This document shows positions 13,641 to 20,816 of a DNA stretch of 23,146 nucleotides, piece by piece. A model generated the notes under the pieces. That model was not told the DNA's origin and made no database searches. It worked only from the letters and a program-made list of their open reading frames with translations. Position 1 is the stretch's first letter. Each line of letters begins with the position of its first letter. Source of the DNA: a virus. The position numbers and the translations under genes are program-made. The stretch is from the IMG/VR virus record IMGVR_UViG_3300037842_001164, positions 1 to 23,146 of that record. One strand, given 5' to 3'.

Positions 13641-13664
13641 AGCTCTTGCGAATTTGCGAGAGCT
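13641..13664. terminator. Hairpin after the rightward operon
   Basis: AGCTCTTGC pairs with GCGAGAGCT (one wobble) around a GAATTT loop, ten bases after the last stop. On the minus strand the same hairpin is followed by TTTTGTAAATTTT, so termination in either direction is possible. On the plus strand the tail is A/T-mixed and weak. Confidence 0.5.
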
Positions 13665-13725
13665 AATGTAATATTATTCTACTGTGAATATGCCCATATT
13701 ATACAATCAAACCGCAAATACTACA

Positions 13726-13749
13726 ACCACCGCAACAGGTGGTATTTTT
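13726..13749 (+). terminator. Intrinsic terminator ACCACC/GGTGGT + T5
   Basis: ACCACC (13726-13731), loop GCAACA, GGTGGT (13738-13743), then ATTTTTG. Stem short but GC-rich, with a run of five T: a plausible terminator for the rightward operon. Confidence 0.6.
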
Positions 13750-13912
13750 GTTGCCTGAATCTTGGGGTTACTGACTCCAGTATCCAGTAAACAAAGGTTG
13801 TAAGTCCGCAGGCGTGTCACCAAGATATACTTTGGAAGGACCCTAGTGAAACTTCACAAGTGGCTGGCCTTTGCAAACTGGAATTTGCCAAAATTTTTAG
13901 ATGGATTGTTAG
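13750..13912 (+). ncRNA. Possibly structured non-coding segment
   Basis: No gene is visible. Complementary pairs are dense: ATCTTGG (13759-13765) with CCAAGAT (13820-13826); GCCTG (13753-13757) with CAGGC (13809-13813), which would make a pseudoknot with the first; TTACTG (13768-13773) with CAGTAA (13785-13790); GTGAA/TTCAC (13846-13857); GCAAA/TTTGC (13873-13888), followed by a T5 run at 13894-13898. This could be a small RNA or the leader of the 39-aa frame. It does not match a family I know; orientation is taken from the final T run. Confidence 0.35.
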
Positions 13913-13919
13913 AGTTAAT

Positions 13920-14039
13920 ATGTCCATTAACTTTAAGAACCTGTCTACAATAGATAGGCCTCATTCAGTATACGGATACCTCAATCATATGATTAGGAAA
14001 CGGCTACGAATAGGATATGTCTCCGGGAGGGGGATTTAG
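13920..14039 (+). CDS. 39-aa basic peptide
   Basis: ATG 13920 to TAG 14037-14039: MSINFKNLSTIDRPHSVYGY then LNHMIRKRLRIGYVSGRGI. Basic C-terminal half. Shine-Dalgarno weak (TTAGAG). It is the only reasonable frame between the structured segment and the repeats; could be chance. Confidence 0.35.
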   Translation: MSINFKNLSTIDRPHSVYGYLNHMIRKRLRIGYVSGRGI

Positions 14040-14068
14040 GGGGAGGTCGTTAATCCTAGCGTATCTCA

Positions 14069-14097
14069 TAGTTCCCCAGGGTTTTACCCTATAACTA
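14069..14097 (+). other. Two-tier hairpin upstream of the direct repeats
   Basis: AGGGT/ACCCT around a TTT loop, nested within TAGTT/AACTA with an internal loop. It ends three bases before the first TAGAAATAACGAC copy. No T run follows. Confidence 0.4.
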
Positions 14098-14099
14098 CA

Positions 14100-14138
14100 T
14101 AGAAATAACGACATTGAAGGGGTGTTAGAAATAACGAC
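14100..14138 (+). repeat. Direct repeat TAGAAATAACGAC x2 (26-base period)
   Basis: Exact 13-base copies at 14100-14112 and 14126-14138. A shorter inverted copy GTCGTTA (reverse complement of TAACGAC) is at 14046-14052. The last copy ends ten bases before the ATG of the 28-aa gene, so these look like binding sites for a regulator of that gene pair. Confidence 0.65.
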
Positions 14139-14148
14139 GTCTATAAAT

Positions 14149-14235
14149 ATGGAATTGTGCTTAAACTGTAATGAAATAATTGAAGGAATACTAAACAAAT
14201 GTCCACATTGCGGGTTTTGTTTAATCTGTCTATGA
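14149..14235 (+). CDS. 28-aa six-cysteine zinc-ribbon micro-protein
   Basis: MELCLNCNEIIEGILNKCPH then CGFCLICL. Three CxxC pairs at residues 4/7, 18/21 and 24/27; the first two pairs make a classical zinc ribbon, with nothing else in the protein. The TGA overlaps the next ATG (ATGA), supporting translation. No clear Shine-Dalgarno. It may stabilise a partner or be a degenerate remnant of a larger ribbon protein. Confidence 0.5.
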   Translation: MELCLNCNEIIEGILNKCPHCGFCLICL

Positions 14236-14402
14236 GCCAAGAAGAATCTTTAAAGATAACAGGGATGAAAATCCGAACGGCAAAAAATGGTAAAGCTGTT
14301 ACTAGAGCTATGCAAGCCCACATGGAAGCTTTCTTTCCCAAGTCTAAGAATAAAACTACTGAGGTTGATCCCACTTTAATTTTTAATGGTGGTGTTATTT
14401 AA
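14232..14402 (+). CDS. 56-aa basic hypothetical protein
   Basis: From ATG 14232 (overlapping the 28-aa gene's TGA): MSQEESLKITGMKIRTAKNG then KAVTRAMQAHMEAFFPKSKN. Basic and helical, soluble. A longer frame reaches 14199 but only shadows the zinc micro-protein. It ends tail-to-tail with the exonuclease, sharing four bases. Not recognised. Confidence 0.6.
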   Translation: MSQEESLKITGMKIRTAKNGKAVTRAMQAHMEAFFPKSKNKTTEVDPTLIFNGGVI

Positions 14403-15157
14403 CGTACTACTCCACGGCCACTTACAGGTGCCTGTGACCAGGTACCACAATCCAAACACACATACCTCTGCTGTTTAGAAGCCCTTGTAGGGGCGAAGCC
14501 TCTCTTGTGTAGGTTGTCACTATTACACACGGGGCAGTTATATTGTGTGTCCATATAGATGTTGTAGTTAGGGTGGTTGTTCATCCAAGGTCTAAGCTCC
14601 ATATATACGTCCTCAAGTAGAGTAATATCCCTTTTATTGTAAAGTTTCATTTTCTTCCAGGCTTTAGGGTCGTCATCAACAGCACACCCTTTCCATAACT
14701 CCCATCCCCCTGTTTCTATCTTACCCCCTAATCCTAAGGTATGACCCAGGTCGTCTAGCTTATTAGATGTAAATTTGAAATATCGTCGGGCAACTTTTAG
14801 TGTGTCTATACTTTTAAACGGTTTAGGTGGTGAAAACCCATGGAAGGCAAAGCGGGCCTGTGCTTTCTTTATATCGAATGCATCTCCATTGTGGGATATG
14901 AGTACGTCAGCCTCATCAAAAAGCTCCCACAGCTCCTTACAGAGCCTCTTATCATTAGTCTTATCGTTCTTGTAACCTTTGTAATCGGGGAGTGCCTTAA
15001 CATAGGACTTCTTTTCACCGAGCCATTTGTAGGCGAACGTGAGCATGTACCACTCTTTCTCGAAGCTGATAACATTTTGTTCGTATTTCCCCCAAACGTA
15101 GGCTAGATTAGCCATCGTCTCGATGTCAAAAACTAAAACCTTTGGCAGGTCAGGCAT
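14399..15157 (-). CDS. DEDD 3'-5' exonuclease (PolB/YprB-like) with zinc ribbon
   Basis: A 252-residue RNase H-fold exonuclease. Motifs: VFDIET (D11, E13), SHNGDAFDIK (D92/D95) and YNKRDI (Y173, D177), the DEDDy set for two-metal removal of 3' nucleotides. The C-terminal part carries CPVC at 208-211 and CLDC at 234-237, a zinc ribbon fused to the nuclease. No polymerase domain is present; it may proofread or process DNA ends. It is transcribed alone, opposite to the upstream rightward genes, from a leaderless-type promoter. Confidence 0.88.
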   Translation of the reverse strand: MPDLPKVLVFDIETMANLAYVWGKYEQNVISFEKEWYMLTFAYKWLGEKKSYVKALPDYKGYKNDKTNDKRLCKELWELFDEADVLISHNGDAFDIKKAQARFAFHGFSPPKPFKSIDTLKVARRYFKFTSNKLDDLGHTLGLGGKIETGGWELWKGCAVDDDPKAWKKMKLYNKRDITLLEDVYMELRPWMNNHPNYNIYMDTQYNCPVCNSDNLHKRGFAPTRASKQQRYVCLDCGTWSQAPVSGRGVVR

Positions 15158-15193
15158 GCAAAGATTATACCACTTTTATAATAGATGTGTCGG
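15157..15193 (-). promoter_or_regulatory. Leaderless promoter for the exonuclease
   Basis: Minus strand: CCGACA (15193-15188), 18-base spacer, TGG-TATAAT (15169-15164, extended -10). Predicted +1 is 15157, the A of the ATG. No Shine-Dalgarno fits between. This is the clearest leaderless example in the window. Confidence 0.65.
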
Positions 15194-15250
15194 GGTACTT
15201 GCATAAGTGTTAAAACACATATAAACTATACTATACCTCTGAAAAGAGAG

Positions 15251-15289
15251 GGCCAATCTAAGCTGTCGGGTGACATTCTTAAACTGGCC
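15251..15289 (-). terminator. Long imperfect hairpin after the lysis-side HNH gene
   Basis: Reading the minus strand: GGCCA, TAAG and TGTC pair in order with GACA, CTTA and TGGCC, with symmetric internal loops and an ACCC tip. The tail CTCTCTTTTC follows, then a second small hairpin (CCTCT/AGAGG). A terminator for the leftward late genes, also shielding the exonuclease promoter. The rest of 15170-15250 holds nothing clear. Confidence 0.55.
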
Positions 15290-15597
15290 TACTCGTAACC
15301 TCTTCGTTTGAAGGGGCGGTGTCGGATCAATCGAGCTGCATACGCATTCTGGTTAGCAAATTTCTTTCTACCAGCCTTGCGATGTATCTCAGATAATCTT
15401 TCATGTCTTTTTGCATGACACGGTCTACACACCAATACACCGTTACTGGGATCATCCTTTCCGCCTTCGCTTGTTGGAACTATGTGGTGACACTCAAGCA
15501 TAGCAAAGTTAGGATGACCCCATTTCACTCCACAATCTCGACACTTGGCCCCCCCTCGCCCGAAGATAATCTTCCGAACGACCTTTGGAAAGCCCAA
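15289..15597 (-). CDS. HNH endonuclease (TTG start)
   Basis: A 102-residue HNH nuclease. CRDCG and CRPCH are the zinc pairs, and the core is LECHHIVPTSEGGKDDPSNG with VLVCRPCHAKRH. The tail is basic. The first codon is TTG (15597), with a near-perfect AAAGGAGGTGATCA upstream. It closes the lysis/late operon. In tailed phages an HNH protein next to terminase aids cutting at packaging; here it lies at the opposite end from terL, so either a packaging role or a free-standing homing-type nuclease is possible. Confidence 0.88.
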   Translation of the reverse strand: MGFPKVVRKIIFGRGGAKCRDCGVKWGHPNFAMLECHHIVPTSEGGKDDPSNGVLVCRPCHAKRHERLSEIHRKAGRKKFANQNAYAARLIRHRPFKRRGYE

Positions 15598-15609
15598 TGA
15601 TCACCTCCT

Positions 15610-15807
15610 TTATACAGCTTTTCCTCTCATATTCTTAGAGAGAATAGTGTATTTGGCTGCTTTTAGTTCTCCGATGAATTTGTCGAATTTCTCAAAAGCA
15701 TCCGCCGAATCAACACCCTTAAATGAACGGGTGATCTTCACTATCCCAACGGTTCTGGGATGAGTGGCTGATATTTTTGCCGTTAGTAAGAATTTTACTT
15801 CCGACAT
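15610..15807 (-). CDS. 65-aa beta-rich hypothetical protein
   Basis: MSEVKFLLTAKISATHPRTV, a strand pair, then a charged helix (ADAFEKFDKFIGELKAAKYT) and a final strand. ATG 15807 follows AAAGGAGGTTACG. It lies beside a similar-sized gene of like fold; both are transcribed with the lysis genes. Function unknown. Confidence 0.75.
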   Translation of the reverse strand: MSEVKFLLTAKISATHPRTVGIVKITRSFKGVDSADAFEKFDKFIGELKAAKYTILSKNMRGKAV

Positions 15808-15822
15808 CGTAACCTCCTTTGG

Positions 15823-16011
15823 TTAGCCTACCCAGTATCCGACTGATACTTGGGTGCGTATTTTACTTCCGTCTGCTGTCATGGCCCTTATGTAAGCGTT
15901 TTGCCTAGCATGGGCTATTTCTACGGTGGAAGCCCTGAAGTATTTATTCAGGGTTAAAACCGCCTTACGGGGGGTTACCAAAACCAAGGTCAACTTGATA
16001 CGGTAACGCAT
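15823..16011 (-). CDS. 62-aa basic beta-rich hypothetical protein
   Basis: MRYRIKLTLVLVTPRKAVLT then a helix (RASTVEIAHARQNAYIRAM) and closing strands. It has the same strand-helix-strand order as the 65-aa neighbour, so they may be distant paralogues. Clear Shine-Dalgarno (AAAGGAGGTACAAG). Unknown role. Confidence 0.75.
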   Translation of the reverse strand: MRYRIKLTLVLVTPRKAVLTLNKYFRASTVEIAHARQNAYIRAMTADGSKIRTQVSVGYWVG

Positions 16012-16038
16012 CTTGTACCTCCTTTGTCTACTAGACTG

Positions 16039-16284
16039 TTATTTGACGAGTTTAGCTTTAACGGCAGGGACGGCTTCTTGAATGAATACTATAGCAAGGT
16101 TGATAACCCCGACTAAGTAATCTGCAAGTGCACTGTCCTCTAGCATTCCCAGTTCAACGGAAATGGCTTTTAATGTGTAGGATACGAAAACATACACAAA
16201 TACCTTAGCTGTCTTTGGAAGTTTGTTCCAAGTAGTTTTTAATATATCAGCTACTATTTTTAAGAATTCTTTTACTTTTTTCAT
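16039..16284 (-). CDS. Holin-like membrane protein
   Basis: 81 residues from ATG 16284 (GAAAGGGGTGA lies nearby within the end of the M23 gene). Two hydrophobic spans, KVFVYVFVSYTLKAISVEL and YLVGVINLAIVFIQEAV, with a basic amphipathic N-terminus and a Lys-containing C-terminal end. Size and place directly after the endopeptidase suit a class II holin that makes the pore for lysis. No known holin family is recognised from sequence alone. Confidence 0.65.
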   Translation of the reverse strand: MKKVKEFLKIVADILKTTWNKLPKTAKVFVYVFVSYTLKAISVELGMLEDSALADYLVGVINLAIVFIQEAVPAVKAKLVK

Positions 16285-16288
16285 AAAT

Positions 16289-17167
16289 TCACCCCTTTCT
16301 AAATATCTTGGTCCAAATAAATTCGAACCAACCAATTTCTTTTACCTTTCTCTTAACCTCAATTTTCAAATCTGAGATAGTTTCGTCTCTCTTTAACACC
16401 AATTCCCTCTCTTTTTTCAAATTTTCATCCAAATCGCCTATTTTTAGGTCATTTTCTACCACATAGTTAGCATGCACGTCTTTGAAGGCCGTATATTCGT
16501 CTCTAATCAACTTTAACTGCTGGGTGGCATCATCAGTCCCCTTGCGTGCTGAAATGAGCTGTACGGTCAATTCCTGGCCCTGTTTTTGTTGCTGGTCTAT
16601 AATTTTGTCTTTAGCAGCAATCTTTTCGACATGTTCAGACCTTTCGTCCTCTACTTTCTCTTTTAAGTCAAAAACTTGTTGAGTTAACCTCGCAATTTCA
16701 TCCAAAGGATCTTGTGGATTATTCAAACTCTCAACCCACTCTATTTGATTCTTATTAAATGGATCTATATACCCCGCGTAACCATTCCCTCTATCTCTTG
16801 GTTTGGGGAATACACCAAAATGTAAGTGGGGTCCTGTGGAGTTTCCTGTGTTACCAGATTCTCCTATTAAATCTCCTGCGGTTACCTTTGACCCTACGGA
16901 CAAAGGAGACAAAACCCTCATGTGTGCGTATAGGACACCGCACTCGTCATTTTCTATTTTTATGTACTTTCCATAACCACTTGTGTCATTTTCTACTTCT
17001 ATTATCTTCCCATTTATACAGGAGTATAGGTTGGTCCCGGTTGCGGTACCGTAGTCAATTCCGTTGTGGCCCAGCATCCCAAAAGGGGCATACCAGTCTG
17101 GATTCTCGCCAAAGCCTTGAGTTAAAGGGAAGTCCCCCTCAAAGAGATCTTTTTGGAGTTTTATCAT
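16289..17167 (-). CDS. M23 (LytM) endopeptidase, endolysin, with C-terminal coiled coil
   Basis: 292 residues. The peptidase domain (about 10-135) has GHNGIDYG (H34, D38), YAHMRVL (H82) and GPHLHFG (H114, H116), the zinc and catalytic residues that cut peptidoglycan cross-bridges. Residues about 150-275 form a long coiled coil, ending in IGWFEFIWTKIFRKG, an aromatic and basic amphipathic end that could touch a membrane. There is no signal peptide. It is the likely lysis enzyme together with the holin-like protein; a virion-associated role is also possible. The promoter gives a transcript starting on the ATG. Confidence 0.9.
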   Translation of the reverse strand: MIKLQKDLFEGDFPLTQGFGENPDWYAPFGMLGHNGIDYGTATGTNLYSCINGKIIEVENDTSGYGKYIKIENDECGVLYAHMRVLSPLSVGSKVTAGDLIGESGNTGNSTGPHLHFGVFPKPRDRGNGYAGYIDPFNKNQIEWVESLNNPQDPLDEIARLTQQVFDLKEKVEDERSEHVEKIAAKDKIIDQQQKQGQELTVQLISARKGTDDATQQLKLIRDEYTAFKDVHANYVVENDLKIGDLDENLKKERELVLKRDETISDLKIEVKRKVKEIGWFEFIWTKIFRKG

Positions 17168-17179
17168 GTGTTAATTATA
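17167..17179 (-). promoter_or_regulatory. Leaderless promoter for the M23 gene
   Basis: Minus strand TGA-TATAAT (17179-17174), with extended TG. TATAATTAACACATGA places the +1 at 17167, the A of the ATG. No -35 element is obvious. The same TATAATTAACACAT occurs before the 79-aa gene near 1760. Confidence 0.6.
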
Positions 17180-17206
17180 TCAATTTAATAATGGATTTGT
17201 TTAAAA

Positions 17207-17407
17207 TTACGGTTGAAGGCCCATGTGGATCATTATTTTTACCTGTCTGTCCACTACCACATCGAGCTTACCCTCTATGGTGTCGTCTCTTCTCTCCTGA
17301 GCTTGAACCTGACTATCTATTTTAGCCCCCCATACAACTACAGTTACAGCTAGCGTAAATAGCCCTAACCAGAATCTTAATTCACCTTTTGTAAGCACGT
17401 CCTTCAT
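17207..17407 (-). CDS. 66-aa membrane protein (possible XhlA-type holin accessory)
   Basis: A basic start (MKDVLTKGELRFW), membrane helix LGLFTLAVTVVVWGA, then a charged helix with regularly spaced Asp/Val (DTIEGKLDVVVDRQVKIMIH). One membrane span plus a soluble coil beside an endolysin is the general plan of haemolysin XhlA and some spanin-like proteins. TATAAT lies eight bases before its ATG. Confidence 0.65.
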   Translation of the reverse strand: MKDVLTKGELRFWLGLFTLAVTVVVWGAKIDSQVQAQERRDDTIEGKLDVVVDRQVKIMIHMGLQP

Positions 17408-17408
17408 A

Positions 17409-17421
17409 TACTTTAATTATA
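17409..17421 (-). promoter_or_regulatory. Leaderless-type promoter for the 66-aa gene
   Basis: Minus strand TATAAT (17421-17416) followed by TAAAGTATATG; predicted +1 near 17409, two bases before the ATG at 17407. No Shine-Dalgarno and no strong -35 element. Confidence 0.5.
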
Positions 17422-17426
17422 CAGCA

Positions 17427-18200
17427 CTATGGGCGGCTGTAGTACCTCCATTCGGGCATTGCGTTGATCATGTCTATGTAATTCTGCGGATTCGGCATGT
17501 GGGCCTCGTACCTTTTCTTGCCGGGGCGGCCTTCTCTGTCAAACTGCATAAAATGTAATAAAGTCTGGGTATCAAAGTCCTCATATTTAAATGATTCTTC
17601 ATCCATTCCCATATTCGTTGAGATGATATCCCGTAGTGTCTCGTCATAGGCCCTGGCGTTGTCAGATAAGTCGCCGTAATCTAGTAATTGGTTATTCCTC
17701 ATAAGACCTACTGGGTTATCTTTGGGCTGTCTCCCACTCTCTATGGCCCATTGTGACGCGGATAGTTCCTCTGGTATACCTAATTTGTTAGTTAAAGGCA
17801 ACCAGGCACTCTCTAAATAGTTTCTAACATCTGGTCTCACATCGTCTTTTAGCTGTTGTTTTGTCCACTCAGCGTAAGGATTGTCGGGACTTGTAACTCT
17901 TCTTGTTCCTATATCTTCTGATTGGGGCCGTACTCCCTCATTAAATTTTGCCGCCGCTTCTGGATCTACTAGATCTGGTAGAGGCTCTGGCTCTCTGTCA
18001 AAGGACTTGCTTATGGTTTTACTCCCAAACAAGGAGCTTAGGAAGCCTTCTTTTGGTTCCTCTGCCTTAGCCTGTACTCTCTCTTGTGCCTCTTGCTGTT
18101 GGGCACCTAGAACTTCTCTAGGCTCTCCGGCCAAAGGACGTATCAGTTCTCGTGGTTCCTCTTCCTCACCGAATAATTTTCTTAGCCATTCAGGTAACAT
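17427..18200 (-). CDS. Virion protein with lysozyme/glucosaminidase-like domain
   Basis: 257 residues. The first 120 residues are Pro/Glu/Gln-rich and probably flexible. The C-terminal part has LPLTNKLGIPEELSASQWAI ESGR, in which the Glu of AIESG matches the catalytic position of glucosaminidase/transglycosylase domains, followed by GLMRN, DYGDL and a helical end. Such domains open the wall during DNA entry. Overlaps the 867-aa gene by one base, pointing to a virion rather than free lysis enzyme. Activity not proven. Confidence 0.6.
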   Translation of the reverse strand: MLPEWLRKLFGEEEEPRELIRPLAGEPREVLGAQQQEAQERVQAKAEEPKEGFLSSLFGSKTISKSFDREPEPLPDLVDPEAAAKFNEGVRPQSEDIGTRRVTSPDNPYAEWTKQQLKDDVRPDVRNYLESAWLPLTNKLGIPEELSASQWAIESGRQPKDNPVGLMRNNQLLDYGDLSDNARAYDETLRDIISTNMGMDEESFKYEDFDTQTLLHFMQFDREGRPGKKRYEAHMPNPQNYIDMINAMPEWRYYSRP

Positions 18201-20803
18201 TATCTTACCTTAGCCTTTCCAAATATACTTGTCTCATAAAGGACTCCCTTATCTCTGAGTTCTCCCTGTAATTCTTTTAATAAATCTTTCTGTCTATATT
18301 CTCTCTGTTGTTCAATGTCAAAAGAACCTTCTAATTTCTTTGACTTAATACCAAACAGTTGCTCCAATGAGGTTACGCCCGCTGTCTTATCCCCCTCGGC
18401 AAGCCTTGTACCAGTGAATAAGAACCTCCCAGCCATTGCTGTAAGTAGATGCCATCTAACTGGATCGGCAACTTTTGTTTTTTCGTTATATCCTACGGCG
18501 TTCTTTATAATCTTGGGTGCTTTGGCAAACCCTTTAGGCGGTCTGTTGGATTGGTCCAGGGGCCTATCAAAGAAGAAGTTCTTGTTAGTTATTAATTCCA
18601 AAGGTACCTTGATGAAAGGGCTCATTAAGCTTGTGATGTCGGCCTTGTTGAGTTTGTTTATGTCTCCCACAGGAAGTCCTAGGTTATAGAGGATTCTAGG
18701 AACTCCGTCCTTCTCCCCCGCCTTAATAACGAAACCTTCCTTCATATAGTCTGGTAGTGCCTCTACATCTATATCACCTTTAGCTGTCCTGCCAACCTTA
18801 CCTAGGGCGGAGAACTTACCTGGCTGTGCAATTAATTGTTCAAATTGTAATGGGATGTTCTTCCTTGTCCATGTATAGAAAGGGACTATTCTTCTCATGA
18901 CGTTTCTTTCAAATGGTGTAAAGGCTTCTGGTGCATAGTCAAAGTGGAATTTAAATACCTTCTTTGTAGCGTCAGCGAATGTGTCCCCTTTATGTAGTGA
19001 GTCTAATAGGAGTGTTCCTCTAAGGCGAGTTTCAATGGCGTTCATTACATTTTCTGGCCCTTTAGATACCAGCCTACCAACTTTACCTGTCTTACCTGCC
19101 TTGGCAACATCTGTGGTTTTGTCTACAGTGGCAGCGATATCTAAGAACCCCTGACCCCCAACAATACCCCTTTGACTCATAAGCTCTAATAGAGATTTGT
19201 ATGTTTGTTTCCTACCAGCTATATCTAGTTGCTTTCCACCTATCATGATAGCTTCGTCTGCACCTCTGGCTAGTTTCTCTGCCTGTGCGTATCTAGCAGG
19301 ATTCTTTACTCCCGCTAAGAAGTTGTTAAACATACCACCCATCATGTTTCTGCCGTGGAATGCTGGGAAGAACCCTGTTACGGATTTCTTCCAAAAGTTT
19401 AAGGCCTTGTCGTAGTTCTGTGCCAACTCATTAGTGGCTTTGTCGTTTATAAATAACTTGTTCATGGCCTTTAGCTCTTCCGCTATGGCCTCTGGTACAT
19501 ATCTTTCCCCTACACCCTCAGCTAAATCCCCGCCAAGTTTGTTTAGTTTTTCTAAATCGTCGCCAAAAAATTTAAGAGCGTCACTTGGGGTCTTAACATA
19601 GTGTACCCCGTCTTGAATGATCTTGTTCCCAAACTTTGAACCGCCCTTACCTAACAGGCCTTCTGCGGTATCGCCAAATACTTTCTCAGCATCTGTTACG
19701 ATTCCCTTATGTGTTAGGGCTCTGAGGCTGGACTTCTTTCTAACTGTAAATGCTTTTAAGGCGTCTTCTTCAAATAGGTCAAATGGCTCTACTCCGGCCT
19801 TTTCCAATAGTTCTCGGTAACTCTTGTTCACCTCTACTGCGGAACCTTCTAACTTTCTACCCTTTTTAAAACCTAGTTTTGTAGGATCGAAACCACCATC
19901 CACACCCTTGAAGAACTTTCTTGCTTCTGGTGTTAGGACGTGAGCCATATAGTTATCTATGTTACTTTTAATAAGACCTGCGGATGCTTCTTCCCCAAAC
20001 ATGTCTTTGAAACCCTTTTGTAGATATTCGCCTACTGGTTTTAGTTGTTCTGGTAGTGCTTCCAGGGATCCTGATTCTAACGCTTCTCCTACGAGTCTTC
20101 CTGCGTCCTCTGTCTTTGCTACCTCTGGTGTGATGAGTTTTCTTAAACCTTCTTCTGCTTCCCCTTCTAGGAAACGTCCCTTCTTTAGACTGACGTCAAA
20201 GGCCTCTTTGACCTTGGCACCCTCTTTGAATCCGCCCTTCTCTAAACCGGCCAGGGGGTCAAACGCTTTTCTAGCAAGAGCTGCGGCCTCGTCGGCACCA
20301 GCAACTACTTTACCTACGACTGGGGCCTTTCTTAGGGCCTTACCAATCTTACCTGTTTTACCTACACCTTTAGCCACCTTACCGGCAACCTTCTTTCCAC
20401 CTTTAGCAAGGAATCCACCAAAATAAGTTGTGGGGTCAAGGAATATATCTCCGGCAAGACCGCCTATTCTGGCAGCAGCACTGTCTTCTTTTACTCCAAA
20501 TTCTTGTTCCAGGATATCTTCGTATGTGGGGGCGTCTGTTAGACCTTTCCCTGAGATTCTCTCCCCGGAAACCTTAGTCTGTTTCTTTAAAGCCTCACCA
20601 AATCCTTCCCCTCTAAGAAGACTTTGGGCGAGTGGTGCTGTTTCGAAGGTGCTTAGAGCACCAAATATTTTATTTAAAAGTGAGACTTTTGGTTTGGGCT
20701 CTTCTACGGGGACACCTTCTTCTCTAGCAAGGTCTAGAAGGCTTTCTATCTTCTCTTGTGACTCTCCCTTTTGTTTCTTGAGGTTATCGGCAATAATTCC
20801 CAT
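18200..20803 (-). CDS. Large internal virion (ejection-type) protein
   Basis: 867 residues, the largest gene in the window. It alternates Gly/Ala/Lys-rich segments (GKKVAGKVAKGVGKTGKIGK) with helical regions. The block FDYAPEAFTPFERNVMRRIV followed by PFYTWTRKNIPLQFEQL (around residues 630-670) is a recurring module of very large phage polyvalent and ejection proteins. It has no enzyme motif that I recognise. AAGGAGGTAAA precedes ATG 20803. It is flanked by two coiled-coil proteins and a murein hydrolase-like protein, as for podovirus internal cores. Confidence 0.75.
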   Translation of the reverse strand: MGIIADNLKKQKGESQEKIESLLDLAREEGVPVEEPKPKVSLLNKIFGALSTFETAPLAQSLLRGEGFGEALKKQTKVSGERISGKGLTDAPTYEDILEQEFGVKEDSAAARIGGLAGDIFLDPTTYFGGFLAKGGKKVAGKVAKGVGKTGKIGKALRKAPVVGKVVAGADEAAALARKAFDPLAGLEKGGFKEGAKVKEAFDVSLKKGRFLEGEAEEGLRKLITPEVAKTEDAGRLVGEALESGSLEALPEQLKPVGEYLQKGFKDMFGEEASAGLIKSNIDNYMAHVLTPEARKFFKGVDGGFDPTKLGFKKGRKLEGSAVEVNKSYRELLEKAGVEPFDLFEEDALKAFTVRKKSSLRALTHKGIVTDAEKVFGDTAEGLLGKGGSKFGNKIIQDGVHYVKTPSDALKFFGDDLEKLNKLGGDLAEGVGERYVPEAIAEELKAMNKLFINDKATNELAQNYDKALNFWKKSVTGFFPAFHGRNMMGGMFNNFLAGVKNPARYAQAEKLARGADEAIMIGGKQLDIAGRKQTYKSLLELMSQRGIVGGQGFLDIAATVDKTTDVAKAGKTGKVGRLVSKGPENVMNAIETRLRGTLLLDSLHKGDTFADATKKVFKFHFDYAPEAFTPFERNVMRRIVPFYTWTRKNIPLQFEQLIAQPGKFSALGKVGRTAKGDIDVEALPDYMKEGFVIKAGEKDGVPRILYNLGLPVGDINKLNKADITSLMSPFIKVPLELITNKNFFFDRPLDQSNRPPKGFAKAPKIIKNAVGYNEKTKVADPVRWHLLTAMAGRFLFTGTRLAEGDKTAGVTSLEQLFGIKSKKLEGSFDIEQQREYRQKDLLKELQGELRDKGVLYETSIFGKAKVR

Positions 20804-20816
20804 TTTACCTCCTTAA

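Noticed and set aside
13698-13726. Minus-strand promoter TTGTAG-17-TATAAT
   Set aside because: It would only transcribe the antisense of the last rightward gene, with no frame downstream; likely chance in AT-rich spacer.
13750-13912. Group I intron or known ribozyme
   Set aside because: An AAGATATA string resembles part of the group I core, but no matching P3/P7 strands or splice context exist.
14775-15106. Plus-strand open frames opposite the exonuclease
   Set aside because: They mirror the DEDD exonuclease coding frame and lack start signals.
1813-16040. Identical 13-mer TCTACTAGACTGT near 1812 and 16027
   Set aside because: In 23 kb a shared 13-mer is expected by chance several times; no symmetry or context link.
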